Source: Sphingomonas sp. BK345
GTDB taxonomy: Bacteria; Pseudomonadota; Alphaproteobacteria; Sphingomonadales; Sphingomonadaceae
NCBI RefSeq assembly: GCF_014193845.1
Contig: NZ_JACHZX010000003.1
Location: 1-64,000, forward strand
DNA length: 64,000 nt
Direction: 5' to 3'
The position numbers were made by a program, and so were the translations under genes. A model generated the notes under the pieces. It saw only the letters and a list, made by a program, of their open reading frames with translations. It was not told the DNA's origin and ran no database searches. The first letter of the stretch is position 1. The number at the start of each line of letters is the position of its first letter. Positions 1 to 8,982 of the stretch are shown here, piece after piece.

Positions 1-210
1 GTCTGCTAACGACCCTCGTGCACCTTGCATGCACAAGACCCGCAGACCACCGTCCACATGTCCCTTCATCTCAACCTACAATGTCAAAGAGCCGCCGACG
101 AAGAAACCGGACAACCGAACCTCCCCCACCCTTCGATCGGGGAGACCGCTGTCCTTCCTATCTGGCGACCGACCCAGAAGCGCCGCCTCAGCAGCACCCC
201 CCGTCCGGTG
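1..210 (-). other. Leader of an rRNA operon transcribed leftward out of the window
   Basis: Read on the minus strand this stretch follows a strong promoter at 217-245 and contains a boxA-like antitermination element (GCTCTTTGACA) at 82-92. That combination is typical of the leader in front of 16S rRNA in sphingomonads. No mature 16S sequence is recognisable before position 1, so the rRNA gene itself should start to the left of the window. Small open frames here have no recognisable product and are treated as chance. The assignment rests on promoter geometry, boxA and remembered leader sequences, not on an alignment. Confidence 0.7.
82..92 (-). promoter_or_regulatory. boxA-like antitermination element
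   Basis: The minus strand reads GCTCTTTGACA, close to the boxA consensus (GCTCTTTAACA) bound by NusB/NusE (S10) on nascent rRNA leaders. It lies about 120 bases downstream of the predicted transcription start. Confidence 0.7.
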
Positions 211-216
211 AAGCGG

Positions 217-245
217 CATATATGGAGGGCGTTCCCACCGGTCAA
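217..245 (-). promoter_or_regulatory. rRNA operon promoter, sigma70 type
   Basis: On the minus strand a -35 box TTGACC (240-245) is followed by exactly 17 bp and a -10 box TATATG (217-222). Transcription would start near 210 and run left into the boxA-containing leader. The near-consensus boxes and optimal spacing fit a housekeeping promoter driving rRNA. Confidence 0.75.
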
Positions 246-378
246 ACACTTTTTGCAATTTTGTGTCGCCAGCCACCGATAACGGCAGAAAACCTCGCCT
301 TCTCAGATACGGTGCAGGAGTGAAGCCGCGGCGAATCACCGTGGGTGGCGACGCCGCCCGACCGTCCTGCCGCGCCAT

Positions 379-807
379 TCAGGCCTGTTGAATGTAGTCG
401 CGCATCGCGGCCGCCTCGGCCTCAATTCTTTCGATCCGATATTTAACCAGGTCGCCGATCGAGACGATGCCGCGCAGTTCGGCGCCGTCTACCACGGGAA
501 GATGGCGGATACGCCGCTGCGTCATCAGCGAGAGAGCCGCAAGCACCGCGTCTTCCGGCGCCGCGGTGACCGCGGGCGCCGTCATCACCTCCCCCACGCG
601 CGCCTGCAATACACCGCTGTCGCCACCGGCGAGCAACCGCACGACATCGCGCTCGGAGAACATGCCGCGCACCAGATCGTCCGCGATCACCGGCAGCGCG
701 CCGATCCGGTGCTCCGCGAGCAGCGCGATCGCGCCCGCGACCGTCGTCTCCGGGCTGACCGCGACGAGCGTGGCGCCCTTGTCGCGCAGGATGGCTGCGA
801 TCGTCAT
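379..807 (-). CDS. Two-CBS-domain protein
   Basis: The 142-residue protein consists almost entirely of two tandem CBS motifs (about residues 8-60 and 73-128). The second carries the recurrent pattern RRIRHLPVVDG followed by GIVSIGDLVK, typical of CBS pairs that bind adenine nucleotides. There is no attached enzyme or channel domain, so it resembles the small stand-alone CBS proteins thought to act as energy sensors or regulators of partner proteins. It ends about 130 bp from the rRNA promoter and is transcribed in the same direction as the rRNA operon. The ligand and partner cannot be read from sequence. Confidence 0.9.
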   Translation of the reverse strand: MTIAAILRDKGATLVAVSPETTVAGAIALLAEHRIGALPVIADDLVRGMFSERDVVRLLAGGDSGVLQARVGEVMTAPAVTAAPEDAVLAALSLMTQRRIRHLPVVDGAELRGIVSIGDLVKYRIERIEAEAAAMRDYIQQA

Positions 808-957
808 GACCTCTCCTTCGTCGGGCGGCCCCGACGCGGGTGACCGCTCCTCACCGCATCATCCTCTCTTCCGAGGGCAATGCAAGCGGCTGGGTCGGGT
901 GTGGCGAACCCGGCCGCGCGGCGAGCCGGACCGCGACGCCGCGGCGCAGAAACGAAG

Positions 958-991
958 AAGGGGCCGGCATCCCTTTGGATACCGACCCCTT
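958..991 (-). terminator. Rho-independent-type terminator of the DUF4167 gene
   Basis: A 15-bp stem (958-972 with 977-991, two G-T pairs) closes a 4-base loop and is followed on the minus strand by CTTCGTTTCTG. It lies 25 bp beyond the stop codon of the DUF4167 gene. The T tract is interrupted, so efficiency is uncertain. Confidence 0.65.
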
Positions 992-1015
992 CCCATCACC
1001 TGGCGCAGGCGGCCA

Positions 1016-1858
1016 TCACTCGGCCGGCGAGGCCTCCGCCGCGGCGCGAACACGCCGACGGCGCGGCTTGGCGACCGGCTCGTCACTGTCGACCGGCTCG
1101 ACTGCGGCACCGAGCGCGGGCGGCAGCCGGTCGATGCCGAGCTCGGGCTCACGCTCCGCTTCTGCCGCGGCGCCGTTCACAGCGGTGCCCTCGGCCATGG
1201 CTTCCTCGCGCGGCTTGCGCCCGCGGCGACGGCGCGGTGCGCCCTCATCGCTCTCGCTCGCAGCCACGTCGTTCACCGATACGCCGGTCTCACGCGGCGC
1301 GGCGTCGGCGTTCTCAGCGACCTCGCGCTGCGGGCGACGCTCGTCGCGCCTGCCCTCCCGGCGCGGCTCCCCCTGATCGCGTGCCTCGCGGCGCCCCTCG
1401 TCGCGCCGACTTTCGTCGCGACGCCCTTCCTCGCGGCGCCCTTCGTCGCGGCGGTTGCCATCGCGCTCGCGCCGCGGCTCCGCCTCGCTGACGCGCTGCT
1501 GCTCGTCGGCGCGGACTGGCTCGCCCTCGTCGCCGAAATCGTCACCGTCGTCGAAGCTGTCGAAATCGTCGCGCTGGCGCCGCTGATACGGCTGGTCGTC
1601 GGAACGGCCGCGCTGATCGGCCAGCACCCGGAAATAATGGTCCGCGAACTGGAGGTAGTATTCAGTGTTGACGCGGTCGCCGGCCATCTGCGCGTCGCGC
1701 GCCATGTTGCGGTACTTCTCCAGCAACTGAGCCGCGTTGCCGCGGGCTCGGCTGTCGATCCGATTACCGCTGTCACGCTGCCCCTGGCCACCGCCACCCT
1801 GACGCTGCTGGCCACCACCACGGCCGCGACGGCGACCGTTCTGACGGTTGTTGATCAA
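1016..1858 (-). CDS. DUF4167 domain protein with Arg/Glu-rich repeat tail
   Basis: The 280-residue protein opens with a Gly/Arg/Gln-rich segment, followed at about residues 35-82 by the DUF4167 core (RIDSRARGNAAQLLEKY, then YYLQFADHYFRVLAD). This domain is common in alphaproteobacteria and has no settled function; the basic, RGG-like start suggests nucleic-acid contact. From about residue 125 the chain is low-complexity, with tandem RRDEGRRE-type repeats that are also visible as direct repeats in the DNA (about 1370-1480). A good hairpin terminator follows the gene. The family call is firm; any RNA-binding role is inference. Confidence 0.85.
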   Translation of the reverse strand: MINNRQNGRRRGRGGGQQRQGGGGQGQRDSGNRIDSRARGNAAQLLEKYRNMARDAQMAGDRVNTEYYLQFADHYFRVLADQRGRSDDQPYQRRQRDDFDSFDDGDDFGDEGEPVRADEQQRVSEAEPRRERDGNRRDEGRREEGRRDESRRDEGRREARDQGEPRREGRRDERRPQREVAENADAAPRETGVSVNDVAASESDEGAPRRRRGRKPREEAMAEGTAVNGAAAEAEREPELGIDRLPPALGAAVEPVDSDEPVAKPRRRRVRAAAEASPAE

Positions 1859-2108
1859 ATCACTGTCCTCGTCCTGGAACCAAAACCGGCACTTGCTCCC
1901 GATGCAACGGGTTGCAGTCGTTCCCCGGCGCCGCGCGTGCCGGGCACCGCAGGCCTGCCATGCCGCCGGACTGCAGCGGCTGATGACGAAGGGAGGGCCG
2001 TGCGCCCATCCAACACAACAAATGTCGTTGAGTTCGCGTGCCCCGACGCAGTCTGTAACGGCTCAGGATGCGTTCTCAAAGCGAAATGTGGTGGCGCCGC
2101 GCCCCGAA

Positions 2109-2927
2109 TCAAGCCGTGACGACGAGGCAGCGGTCACGGCCGGCGAGGTCAGGCCGCATTGCGACACTCAGCCCGACGGCGCGGAACAGCGCGGCGGCGC
2201 TCTCGCCCTGATCGGCCCCGATCTCGACGCAGGCGACACCGCCGGGCGCGAGCAGCGGCGGCAGCTGCGGTGCGATCGCACGATAGTCGTCGAGCCCGTC
2301 GGCCCCCGCGAACAGCGCGGCCGCCGGCTCATGGTCGCGCACTTCGTCGGGAAGATCCGCCCCGGCGGCGACATAGGGCGGGTTGGCGAGGACGAGGTCG
2401 AAGCGCTCGGCGATTCCGGCGGCCCAGTCACCCTGTCCGAACGCCGCGCGATCCCCGAGCCCGAGCGCGGCGGCGTTGGCACGGGCCTGGTCGAGCGCGG
2501 CAGCGGAACGGTCGATGCCGAGCCCGGTCGCACCTGGCCACTCGGCGAGCGCGGCGAGCAACAGCGTGCCGGGGCCGGTGCCGAGGTCGAGCACGCGCGC
2601 GGGTGATCGGTCGGCGAAATGCGCCAGCGCAGCCTCGATCAGTGTCTCGCTGTCGGCACGCGGGATCAGCGCGCCGGGGCCGACCGCCAGCTCGATCGTC
2701 CAGAAGGCGCGCGTGCCGGTGATATAGGCGACCGGTTCGTGGCGCGCACGGCGCTCGACCAGCGCGGCGAAGCCGGGCGGGGCGGTCCAGTCGTCGAGCG
2801 TGAGCAGCAGCCGCTCGCGCGTGATGCCGAGCGCATGCGCCAGCAGCAGCTCGGCGTCGAGCCGCGCGGTGTCGGAGAAAGCGAAGCGCGCCGCGGCGTC
2901 GCGCAGCGCCTGGCGGGCGGCGGTCAT
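2109..2927 (-). CDS. prmC: Peptide chain release factor N5-glutamine methyltransferase
   Basis: PrmC methylates the glutamine of the GGQ motif in release factors. The 272-residue protein shows the SAM-binding loop DLGTGPG (114-120) and the NPPY signature (182-185) that binds the substrate glutamine. An in-frame extension to 2993 is possible but would be translated from a palindromic repeat element, so the ATG at 2927 was chosen. It follows prfA on the same strand, as in many bacteria where the enzyme and its substrate RF1 are neighbours, but a 399-bp gap full of repeats separates them here. Confidence 0.92.
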   Translation of the reverse strand: MTAARQALRDAAARFAFSDTARLDAELLLAHALGITRERLLLTLDDWTAPPGFAALVERRARHEPVAYITGTRAFWTIELAVGPGALIPRADSETLIEAALAHFADRSPARVLDLGTGPGTLLLAALAEWPGATGLGIDRSAAALDQARANAAALGLGDRAAFGQGDWAAGIAERFDLVLANPPYVAAGADLPDEVRDHEPAAALFAGADGLDDYRAIAPQLPPLLAPGGVACVEIGADQGESAAALFRAVGLSVAMRPDLAGRDRCLVVTA

Positions 2928-3326
2928 GGGCGCCTTCTTGCCGTAACGTGCTCCTGCGAACGCAGGAGCCCACATCCACGGGGTACGGCGCACGTGACCC
3001 TGGGTTCCTGCGTGCGCAGGAACACGGAGATGGGTTCACGCGCGGGCGCGAAGACGCGAAGCGAGAGGCAGATGTTCACGCGGAGGCGCGGAGGCGCAGA
3101 GCGGGAGCGTCCGGCTGCGCGGACGGCGCTTCCACCACGATCCGGGTACGTAGCGCGTGCGCCACCCCGCCCGCCCCTGCTCCGCGACTCCGCGCCTCCG
3201 CGTGCGATCATCGTCGCGTCTTCGCGTCTTCGCGTGACCATCAGCTCGGGGTGCCGCGCGCCGGACGGCCCGACGCCACGCTTGCCCAGGCCCAGGATCG
3301 GCGAGCGCGTGTCGCGCCGAGCCGCG
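2928..3326. repeat. Gene-free spacer with paired palindromes and a long imperfect inverted repeat
   Basis: This 399-bp gap between prfA and prmC holds two repeat systems. The first (2947-3026) is a pair of hairpins, GCTCCTGCGAACGCAGGAGC and TTCCTGCGTGCGCAGGAA, lying as inverted copies. The second is a long imperfect inverted repeat. The left arm around 3038-3105 contains stretches such as CGCGAAGACGCGAAG and CGCGGAGGCGCGGAGGCGC. The right arm around 3177-3238 carries their complements, TCCGCGCCTCCGCG and TCGCGTCTTCGCGT. No coding frame here is convincing. Confidence 0.75.
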
Positions 3327-4402
<1,076 letters not shown>

Positions 4403-4406
<4 letters not shown>

Positions 4407-5671
4407 AGAGGAGAGGCCCCCTCCCCTTCAAATTCACCTAGGATGGGGAGCAACTTATCCCTGACGTACTCATCACGGTCGAAACGGGCGCTAAGCTGTT
4501 GTAAGTAGTATCGCGAGACGCCCTGCCTAATAAAGAGAACTCCATCCAGACCACGCTTCTTCGCAGTTTCCGTCTGCTTCTTCGCATTGCCGCGAAACGA
4601 GCGATCAGTCACGATATCTGCGCTACGTAAGAGACGCGCCACCCTCGTCGCCTCTTTCTCGAGATCGGCGACATCAGCCACGACAGCGATGCGGACGGGG
4701 AGCTCGTCAGCGTCCTCCAGCAGCATCGCCAGCCGCTCCACGCCCGCGGCCCAGCCCACGCCCGCGGTCGCCGGACCGCCGAGGCTCTCGACCAGCCCGT
4801 CGTAGCGTCCGCCCGCCAGCACCGTGCCCTGCGCGCCGAGCCGGTCGGTGACGAACTCGAACGCGGTGTGGCGATAATAATCGAGCCCGCGCACCAGCCG
4901 CGCGTCGCGCTCCCACTTCACCCCCGCGGCGTCGAGCCCCGCGGTCACCGCGTCGAAGAAGGCGCGCGCCTCCGCGGTCAGATACGCGTCGATGTCGGGC
5001 GCGCTGTCGGCGATCGGGCGGTCACGCGGGTCCTTCGAGTCGAGGATCCGCAGCGGGTTCTTCTCCAGCCGCGTCAGGCTGTCCTCGCTCAGCTCGCCGC
5101 GGTGCGCGTCGAAGTGCGCCACCAGCGCGGCGCGCCACGCCTCGCGCGTCTCGGCATCGCCGAGCGTGTTGAGCTTGAGCGTCACGCCCTCGGCGATGCC
5201 GAGCTCGTGGAGCAGCTGGTCGGCGAGCGTCAGCAGCTCGACGTCGGCGGCGGGCTCGGGCGCGCCGAGGATCTCGGCGTCGATCTGGTGGAACTGGCGG
5301 TAGCGGCCTTTCTGCGGCCGCTCGTAGCGGAACACCGCGCCCGAGGTGACCAGCTTGAGCGGCGCATATTGCTGCCAGCCGTTGCTGATATAGGCGCGCG
5401 CGATCCCGGCGGTGAACTCGGGGCGCAGCGTCAGCATGTCGCCGCCCTTGTCGGGGAAGGAATACATCTCCTTCGACACCACGTCGGTGGTCTCGCCGAT
5501 CGAGCGCGCGAACACCTGCGTGTCCTCGAACACGGGGATCTCGATACGCTCGAAACAGTAGAGGCGGCGCACGCGATCGAACGCGTCGAGCACGCGCGCG
5601 AAGCGGCGCTGCTCGCCGCGGAAGATGTCCTGGGTGCCGCGGACACGGGCGGGTGGCTGGATACGGCTCAT
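4403..5671 (-). CDS. hisS: Histidyl-tRNA synthetase
   Basis: The 422-residue class II synthetase charges tRNA-His. Visible signatures are [18 protein letters not shown] (motif 2 region), [15 protein letters not shown] (histidine-specific loop) and AGGRYDGL. A full catalytic core and the [11 protein letters not shown] loop argue against the paralogue HisZ. The C-terminal anticodon-binding part (about residues 325-422) is coded by DNA of clearly lower GC (about 50-55% by hand count over 4441-4620) than the rest of the gene. Its sequence also looks unlike the usual sphingomonad C-terminus. Recombination with a foreign hisS end is possible. The gene overlaps prfA by four bases. Confidence 0.93.
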
Positions 5672-5724
5672 GATGGGTCGGCGTATCTAGGCGAGCGGCC
5701 GCGCGAGCGCTAGCCAATCGTCGC

Positions 5725-6408
5725 ATGAGCACCGACCCGTCGCGCGACTCCGCCGCCCACCCGCTCCCGCCGCGCTGGTGGGGGATCGGCCGCAAGCTGG
5801 CGCCGCCGCGGTTCGTGCTGTTCGTGCTGGTCTTCGCGGGCGCGCTCGCCGCGGCGATCCCGCACCTGGGCAAGGGACGCGGGGTGATGGCGGCGTTCGA
5901 CATCGCCGCCTTCACCTTCCTGGTCTCGCTGGTGCCGCTGTTCCGCCACGACACGCCCGCGCAGATGCGTCGCGCCTCGCGCGCCAACGACGCCAATCGC
6001 GCGCTGCTGCTCGCGGTGACCGGCGCGGTGTCGCTGGCGATCCTCGTCGCGGTCGACTCGGAGCTGAAGGGCAATGAGAGCGGCGCGGGCAAGCTGCTGG
6101 TGATCGGCACGCTCGTGCTGGCGTGGCTGTTCTCGAACATGATCTACGCGCTGCATTATGCGCATCTGTTCTACATGCCGGCAAAGGCGGGCGGCGACTC
6201 GAAAGGGATCGACTTTCCCGGGACGAGCGCGCCCGATTACTGGGACTTTCTCTACTTCAGCTACACGCTGGGCATGACCTTCCAGACCTCGGACGTGACG
6301 ATCGCCTCGGCGCCCGTTCGTCGCGTGGTGCTGGGACAGTGCCTCGCCGGCTTCGTCTTCAACCTCGGGGTGATCGCTTTCAGCATCAACGTCTTGGGCT
6401 CCAGCTGA
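5725..6408 (+). CDS. DUF1345 family membrane protein
   Basis: The 227-residue protein has several hydrophobic segments (about 28-46, 53-70, 90-108, 125-145 and 200-222). It also has the characteristic DYWDFLYFSYTLGMTFQTSD stretch near 170-190, the hallmark of DUF1345. The conserved SYTLGMTFQ-type segment resembles a pore-lining region, but no function is established. It is divergent from hisS with about 50 bp between the starts and does not appear to be cotranscribed with the dehydrogenase genes that follow. Confidence 0.85.
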   Translation: MSTDPSRDSAAHPLPPRWWGIGRKLAPPRFVLFVLVFAGALAAAIPHLGKGRGVMAAFDIAAFTFLVSLVPLFRHDTPAQMRRASRANDANRALLLAVTGAVSLAILVAVDSELKGNESGAGKLLVIGTLVLAWLFSNMIYALHYAHLFYMPAKAGGDSKGIDFPGTSAPDYWDFLYFSYTLGMTFQTSDVTIASAPVRRVVLGQCLAGFVFNLGVIAFSINVLGSS

Positions 6409-6424
6409 GTCGCCCGGCGGTTTG

Positions 6425-6443
6425 TGGTACCGCTACCGTTATC
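6425..6443. promoter_or_regulatory. Candidate LacI/GntR-type operator
   Basis: The sequence TGGTACCGCTACC, extended by GTTATC, contains the dyad GGTA-CCGC-TACC with a central CG. This is the layout of LacI-family operators such as the E. coli gluconate repressor site. It sits about 110 bp before the Tat-type dehydrogenase subunit gene at 6550. No regulator is encoded beside it, so the assignment is inference from pattern and context. Confidence 0.35.
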
Positions 6444-6549
6444 GCATTGACGTCGGCCCGCTGACGTGGAAACATCCGCCTCAACAACCTGATGGGGTGG
6501 GAGAGGATATGCGCGTCACTCACGGACGCCGCGCGCCCGGAGCGCGCGC

Positions 6550-7107
6550 ATGATCGATCGTCGTCAGGCACTCGCCGGCGTGGTCGCGGTCTTCGGTGCG
6601 AACCTGTTCGCCCCGCTCGCCCGCGCCGCCGCCTACCAGCCCAACCCGGTGATCAACACCGGTCCGCCCGCGCCGGTGTTCACCGCCGCGCAGCGCGCGA
6701 CCGTCGCGGCGCTCAGCGAGCGCGTGCTGCCCACCACCGATACGCCGGGCGCGATCGCGGCGGGCGTGCCGGAGTATATCGAGCATATGATGGGGGACTG
6801 GGCGGTCGACGACGATCGCGCCACGATCCTCGGCGGCCTCGCCGCGATCGACGCGCGCAGCATGGCCGACTATAAGGTGCCCGCCGCCAAGGCGACCGCG
6901 GCACAGCAGGACGCGCTGCTGACGCTGGCGATGAACGACCAGCTGACCGGCGGACTTCCCTTCTTCACCGCGTTTCGCCAGCTCGTCATCTCGGGCTATT
7001 ATACTTCCGAGGTCGGGATCACGCAGGAGCGGCACTATCTCCCGGTCCCCGGCGACTATGACGGCGCGTACCCCTACGCCAAGGTCAAGCGCATCTTCTC
7101 GTCCTGA
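6550..7107 (+). CDS. Gluconate 2-dehydrogenase subunit 3 family protein with Tat-type signal
   Basis: The 185-residue protein belongs to the small subunit (subunit 3 or gamma) family of membrane-associated FAD dehydrogenases for sugars, gluconate or polyols. It begins IDRRQALAG followed by a hydrophobic run to ARAAA, a twin-arginine-like signal. In this family the small subunit exports the larger GMC flavoprotein as a hitchhiker. The GMC partner starts 62 bp downstream on the same strand. The mature part has the typical FTAAQRATVAALSERVLP and TDTPGA segments. No cytochrome c subunit is encoded next to it, so the electron acceptor is unclear. Confidence 0.85.
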   Translation: MIDRRQALAGVVAVFGANLFAPLARAAAYQPNPVINTGPPAPVFTAAQRATVAALSERVLPTTDTPGAIAAGVPEYIEHMMGDWAVDDDRATILGGLAAIDARSMADYKVPAAKATAAQQDALLTLAMNDQLTGGLPFFTAFRQLVISGYYTSEVGITQERHYLPVPGDYDGAYPYAKVKRIFSS

Positions 7108-7169
7108 GCCGCTCGGCGGCCAGCGCCGCCCCGGCCTATCCGACCCTCGATACCGCGGACTAGAACATC

Positions 7170-8846
7170 ATGGCAGCAACTGATCGCTTCGACGCCATCG
7201 TCATCGGCTCCGGCGTGAGCGGCGGCTGGGCCGCCAAGGAGCTCACCGAGAAGGGACTGCGCGTCCTGATGGTCGATCGCGGCCGCATGGTCGAGCATGG
7301 CGAGGATTACCCCTTCGACGGCAAGCCCGCCTATGAGGTGCCAGCGCGCGACAAGATGCCCGCCGCGCTCGCCAAGCGCGACTATTTCGCGCTCAACGGC
7401 TGGGTCTCGCCCGCCACCCAGCCCTTCTTCATCAACGATCGCCTCAACCCCTACGACTATGACGCGCCCAACAAGTTCAACTGGGTGCGCCCCTCGGTGG
7501 TGGGCGGCAAGTCGCTGACCTGGGGCCGCTGGAGCTTCCGCTGGAGCGACGCCGACTTCACCGCCAACAAGCGCGAGGGCGTCGGCACCGACTGGCCGAT
7601 CCGCTACGACGACGTCGCGCCCTGGTACGAATATGTCGAGAAGTACATCGGCGTGTCGGGCGGGAAGGAGAACCTGCCCTATCTCCCCGACAGCGAGTTC
7701 ATGCCGCCGTTCCCGATGAACGTCGCGGAGGTGTGGCTCAAGGAGCGGCTCGAGCGCGAGTTCCCGGGGCGCAAGCTGATCAACGCGCGGCTCAGCAACA
7801 TCACCCAGGACAAGCCCGAGCAGAACCGCTCGCGCTGCCAGAAGCGCGCGCAGTGCAGCCACGGCTGCAGCTTCGGCGCCTATTTCTCGACGCAGGCGGT
7901 GACGCTCCCCGCGGCGCGCGCGACCGGGCGGCTGACGCTGCGCTCGGACACCTGGGCGACCAACCTCGAATATGACCCGCAGCGCAAGCGGGTGACCGGC
8001 GTGCGGCTGGTCGACGCCAACACCGGACGTGCCGAGGTGGTCAACGCGCGCATGGTGTTCCTCTGCGCCTCGGCGATGAGCTCGATGCACGTGCTGCTCA
8101 ACTCGCGCCCGGCGGACAGCGAGCGCAGCTGGTTCCACTCCAACGGCGCGCTCGGCAGCGGCGTGATGGACCATATCTTCCGCGTCGGCGTCTCGGGCGA
8201 GATCCCGGGCATGACCGACCTGATCGAGTACGGGCGGCGCCCCGGCGGCGTCTATGTCCCGCGCTTCCGCAACCTCGTCGCCGAAGAGCTGCCGTTCAAG
8301 CGCGGCTACGGCTATCAGGGCCAGGCGTTCCGCCAGGCCGCCGCGCCCGAGGGCTTCGGCGCGGGGATGAAGCACGGCATGCGCGAGTACGGCCCGTGGC
8401 GCTTCTCGATGGGCGCGTTCGGCGAGTGCCTGCCGTACGACGACAATCGCGTGATGCTTAACTTCAGCAAGAAGGATCGCTTCGGCACCCCGCTGCTGCG
8501 CTTCGACGTGACGTTCCGCGACAATGAGATCAAGATGATGGACGACGCGCTCGAGCAGGGCCAGCTGATGCTCAAGAAGGCCGGGCTGACCAACGTCACC
8601 GGCGGCCGCGGCAAGCACGTCCCGGGCGAGGCGATCCACGAGATGGGCGGCGCGCGCATGGGGCGCGATCCCGGCACGTCGGTGCTCAACGGCTTCAACC
8701 AGGCGCATGACGCGCCCAACCTGTTCGTCACCGACGGATCGCAGATGGCGTCGGTGTCGTGCGTCAACCCGTCGCTGACCTTCATGGCGATGACCGCGCG
8801 CGCCGCCGACCATGCGGTCAAGCAGATGAAGGCCGGGATGATCTGA
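7170..8846 (+). CDS. GMC-type FAD-dependent dehydrogenase, large subunit
   Basis: The 558-residue protein begins with a Rossmann FAD motif (IVIGSGVSGGWAAKEL). It ends with the GMC C-terminal signature DGSQMASVSCVNPSLTFMAM. In the middle, RCQKRAQCSHGCSFG provides a CX5CX3C cluster, reminiscent of the cysteines that bind a 3Fe-4S cluster in bacterial FAD glucose dehydrogenases. It has no signal peptide of its own, consistent with co-export by the upstream Tat-bearing subunit 3. It would oxidise a sugar, sugar acid or polyol in the periplasm. The substrate cannot be named from sequence. Confidence 0.9.
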   Translation: MAATDRFDAIVIGSGVSGGWAAKELTEKGLRVLMVDRGRMVEHGEDYPFDGKPAYEVPARDKMPAALAKRDYFALNGWVSPATQPFFINDRLNPYDYDAPNKFNWVRPSVVGGKSLTWGRWSFRWSDADFTANKREGVGTDWPIRYDDVAPWYEYVEKYIGVSGGKENLPYLPDSEFMPPFPMNVAEVWLKERLEREFPGRKLINARLSNITQDKPEQNRSRCQKRAQCSHGCSFGAYFSTQAVTLPAARATGRLTLRSDTWATNLEYDPQRKRVTGVRLVDANTGRAEVVNARMVFLCASAMSSMHVLLNSRPADSERSWFHSNGALGSGVMDHIFRVGVSGEIPGMTDLIEYGRRPGGVYVPRFRNLVAEELPFKRGYGYQGQAFRQAAAPEGFGAGMKHGMREYGPWRFSMGAFGECLPYDDNRVMLNFSKKDRFGTPLLRFDVTFRDNEIKMMDDALEQGQLMLKKAGLTNVTGGRGKHVPGEAIHEMGGARMGRDPGTSVLNGFNQAHDAPNLFVTDGSQMASVSCVNPSLTFMAMTARAADHAVKQMKAGMI

Positions 8847-8949
8847 TCGGCGCGGGGCGGCCGCGCGCCGCTCCGCCGCCCCGAACCGTCACCCTCGCTG
8901 ACCTTTTTTCTGCCCCAGGGCTGGACGAGCGCCGCGCGTGCTCGCTACG

Positions 8950-8974
8950 CCCGATGTGACAACAGCACATCGGG
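8950..8974 (+). promoter_or_regulatory. Perfect 9-bp hairpin just before the M61 peptidase start
   Basis: CCCGATGTG (8950-8958) and CACATCGGG (8966-8974) form a perfect 9-bp stem around the loop ACAACAG, ending 8 bases before the ATG at 8983. At this place it could hide or shape the ribosome-binding region, or act as an operator dyad. No purine-rich Shine-Dalgarno is obvious nearby. Confidence 0.5.
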
Positions 8975-8982
8975 ACGCCGCC

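Noticed and set aside
76-378. Open frame on the minus strand upstream of the rRNA leader
   Set aside because: It runs through the rRNA promoter and leader, has no family-like sequence and no ribosome-binding site.
467-2119. Long plus-strand open frame (about 550 codons) opposite CBS and DUF4167 genes
   Set aside because: It is antisense to two recognised genes and owes its length to high GC; codon content is Arg/Ala/Leu-rich shadow type.
2928-2993. N-terminal extension of PrmC
   Set aside because: The extra residues are coded by the palindromic repeat (PAFAGA-type translation) and are absent from the family.
2947-3026. CRISPR array from spaced palindromes
   Set aside because: Only two palindromes, inverted rather than direct, without regular unique spacers or cas genes nearby.
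6447-6475. Sigma70 promoter TTGACG-17-AAACAT before the dehydrogenase pair
   Set aside because: The -10 matches poorly, so it is not listed as a feature; the operator-like dyad just upstream is the firmer signal.
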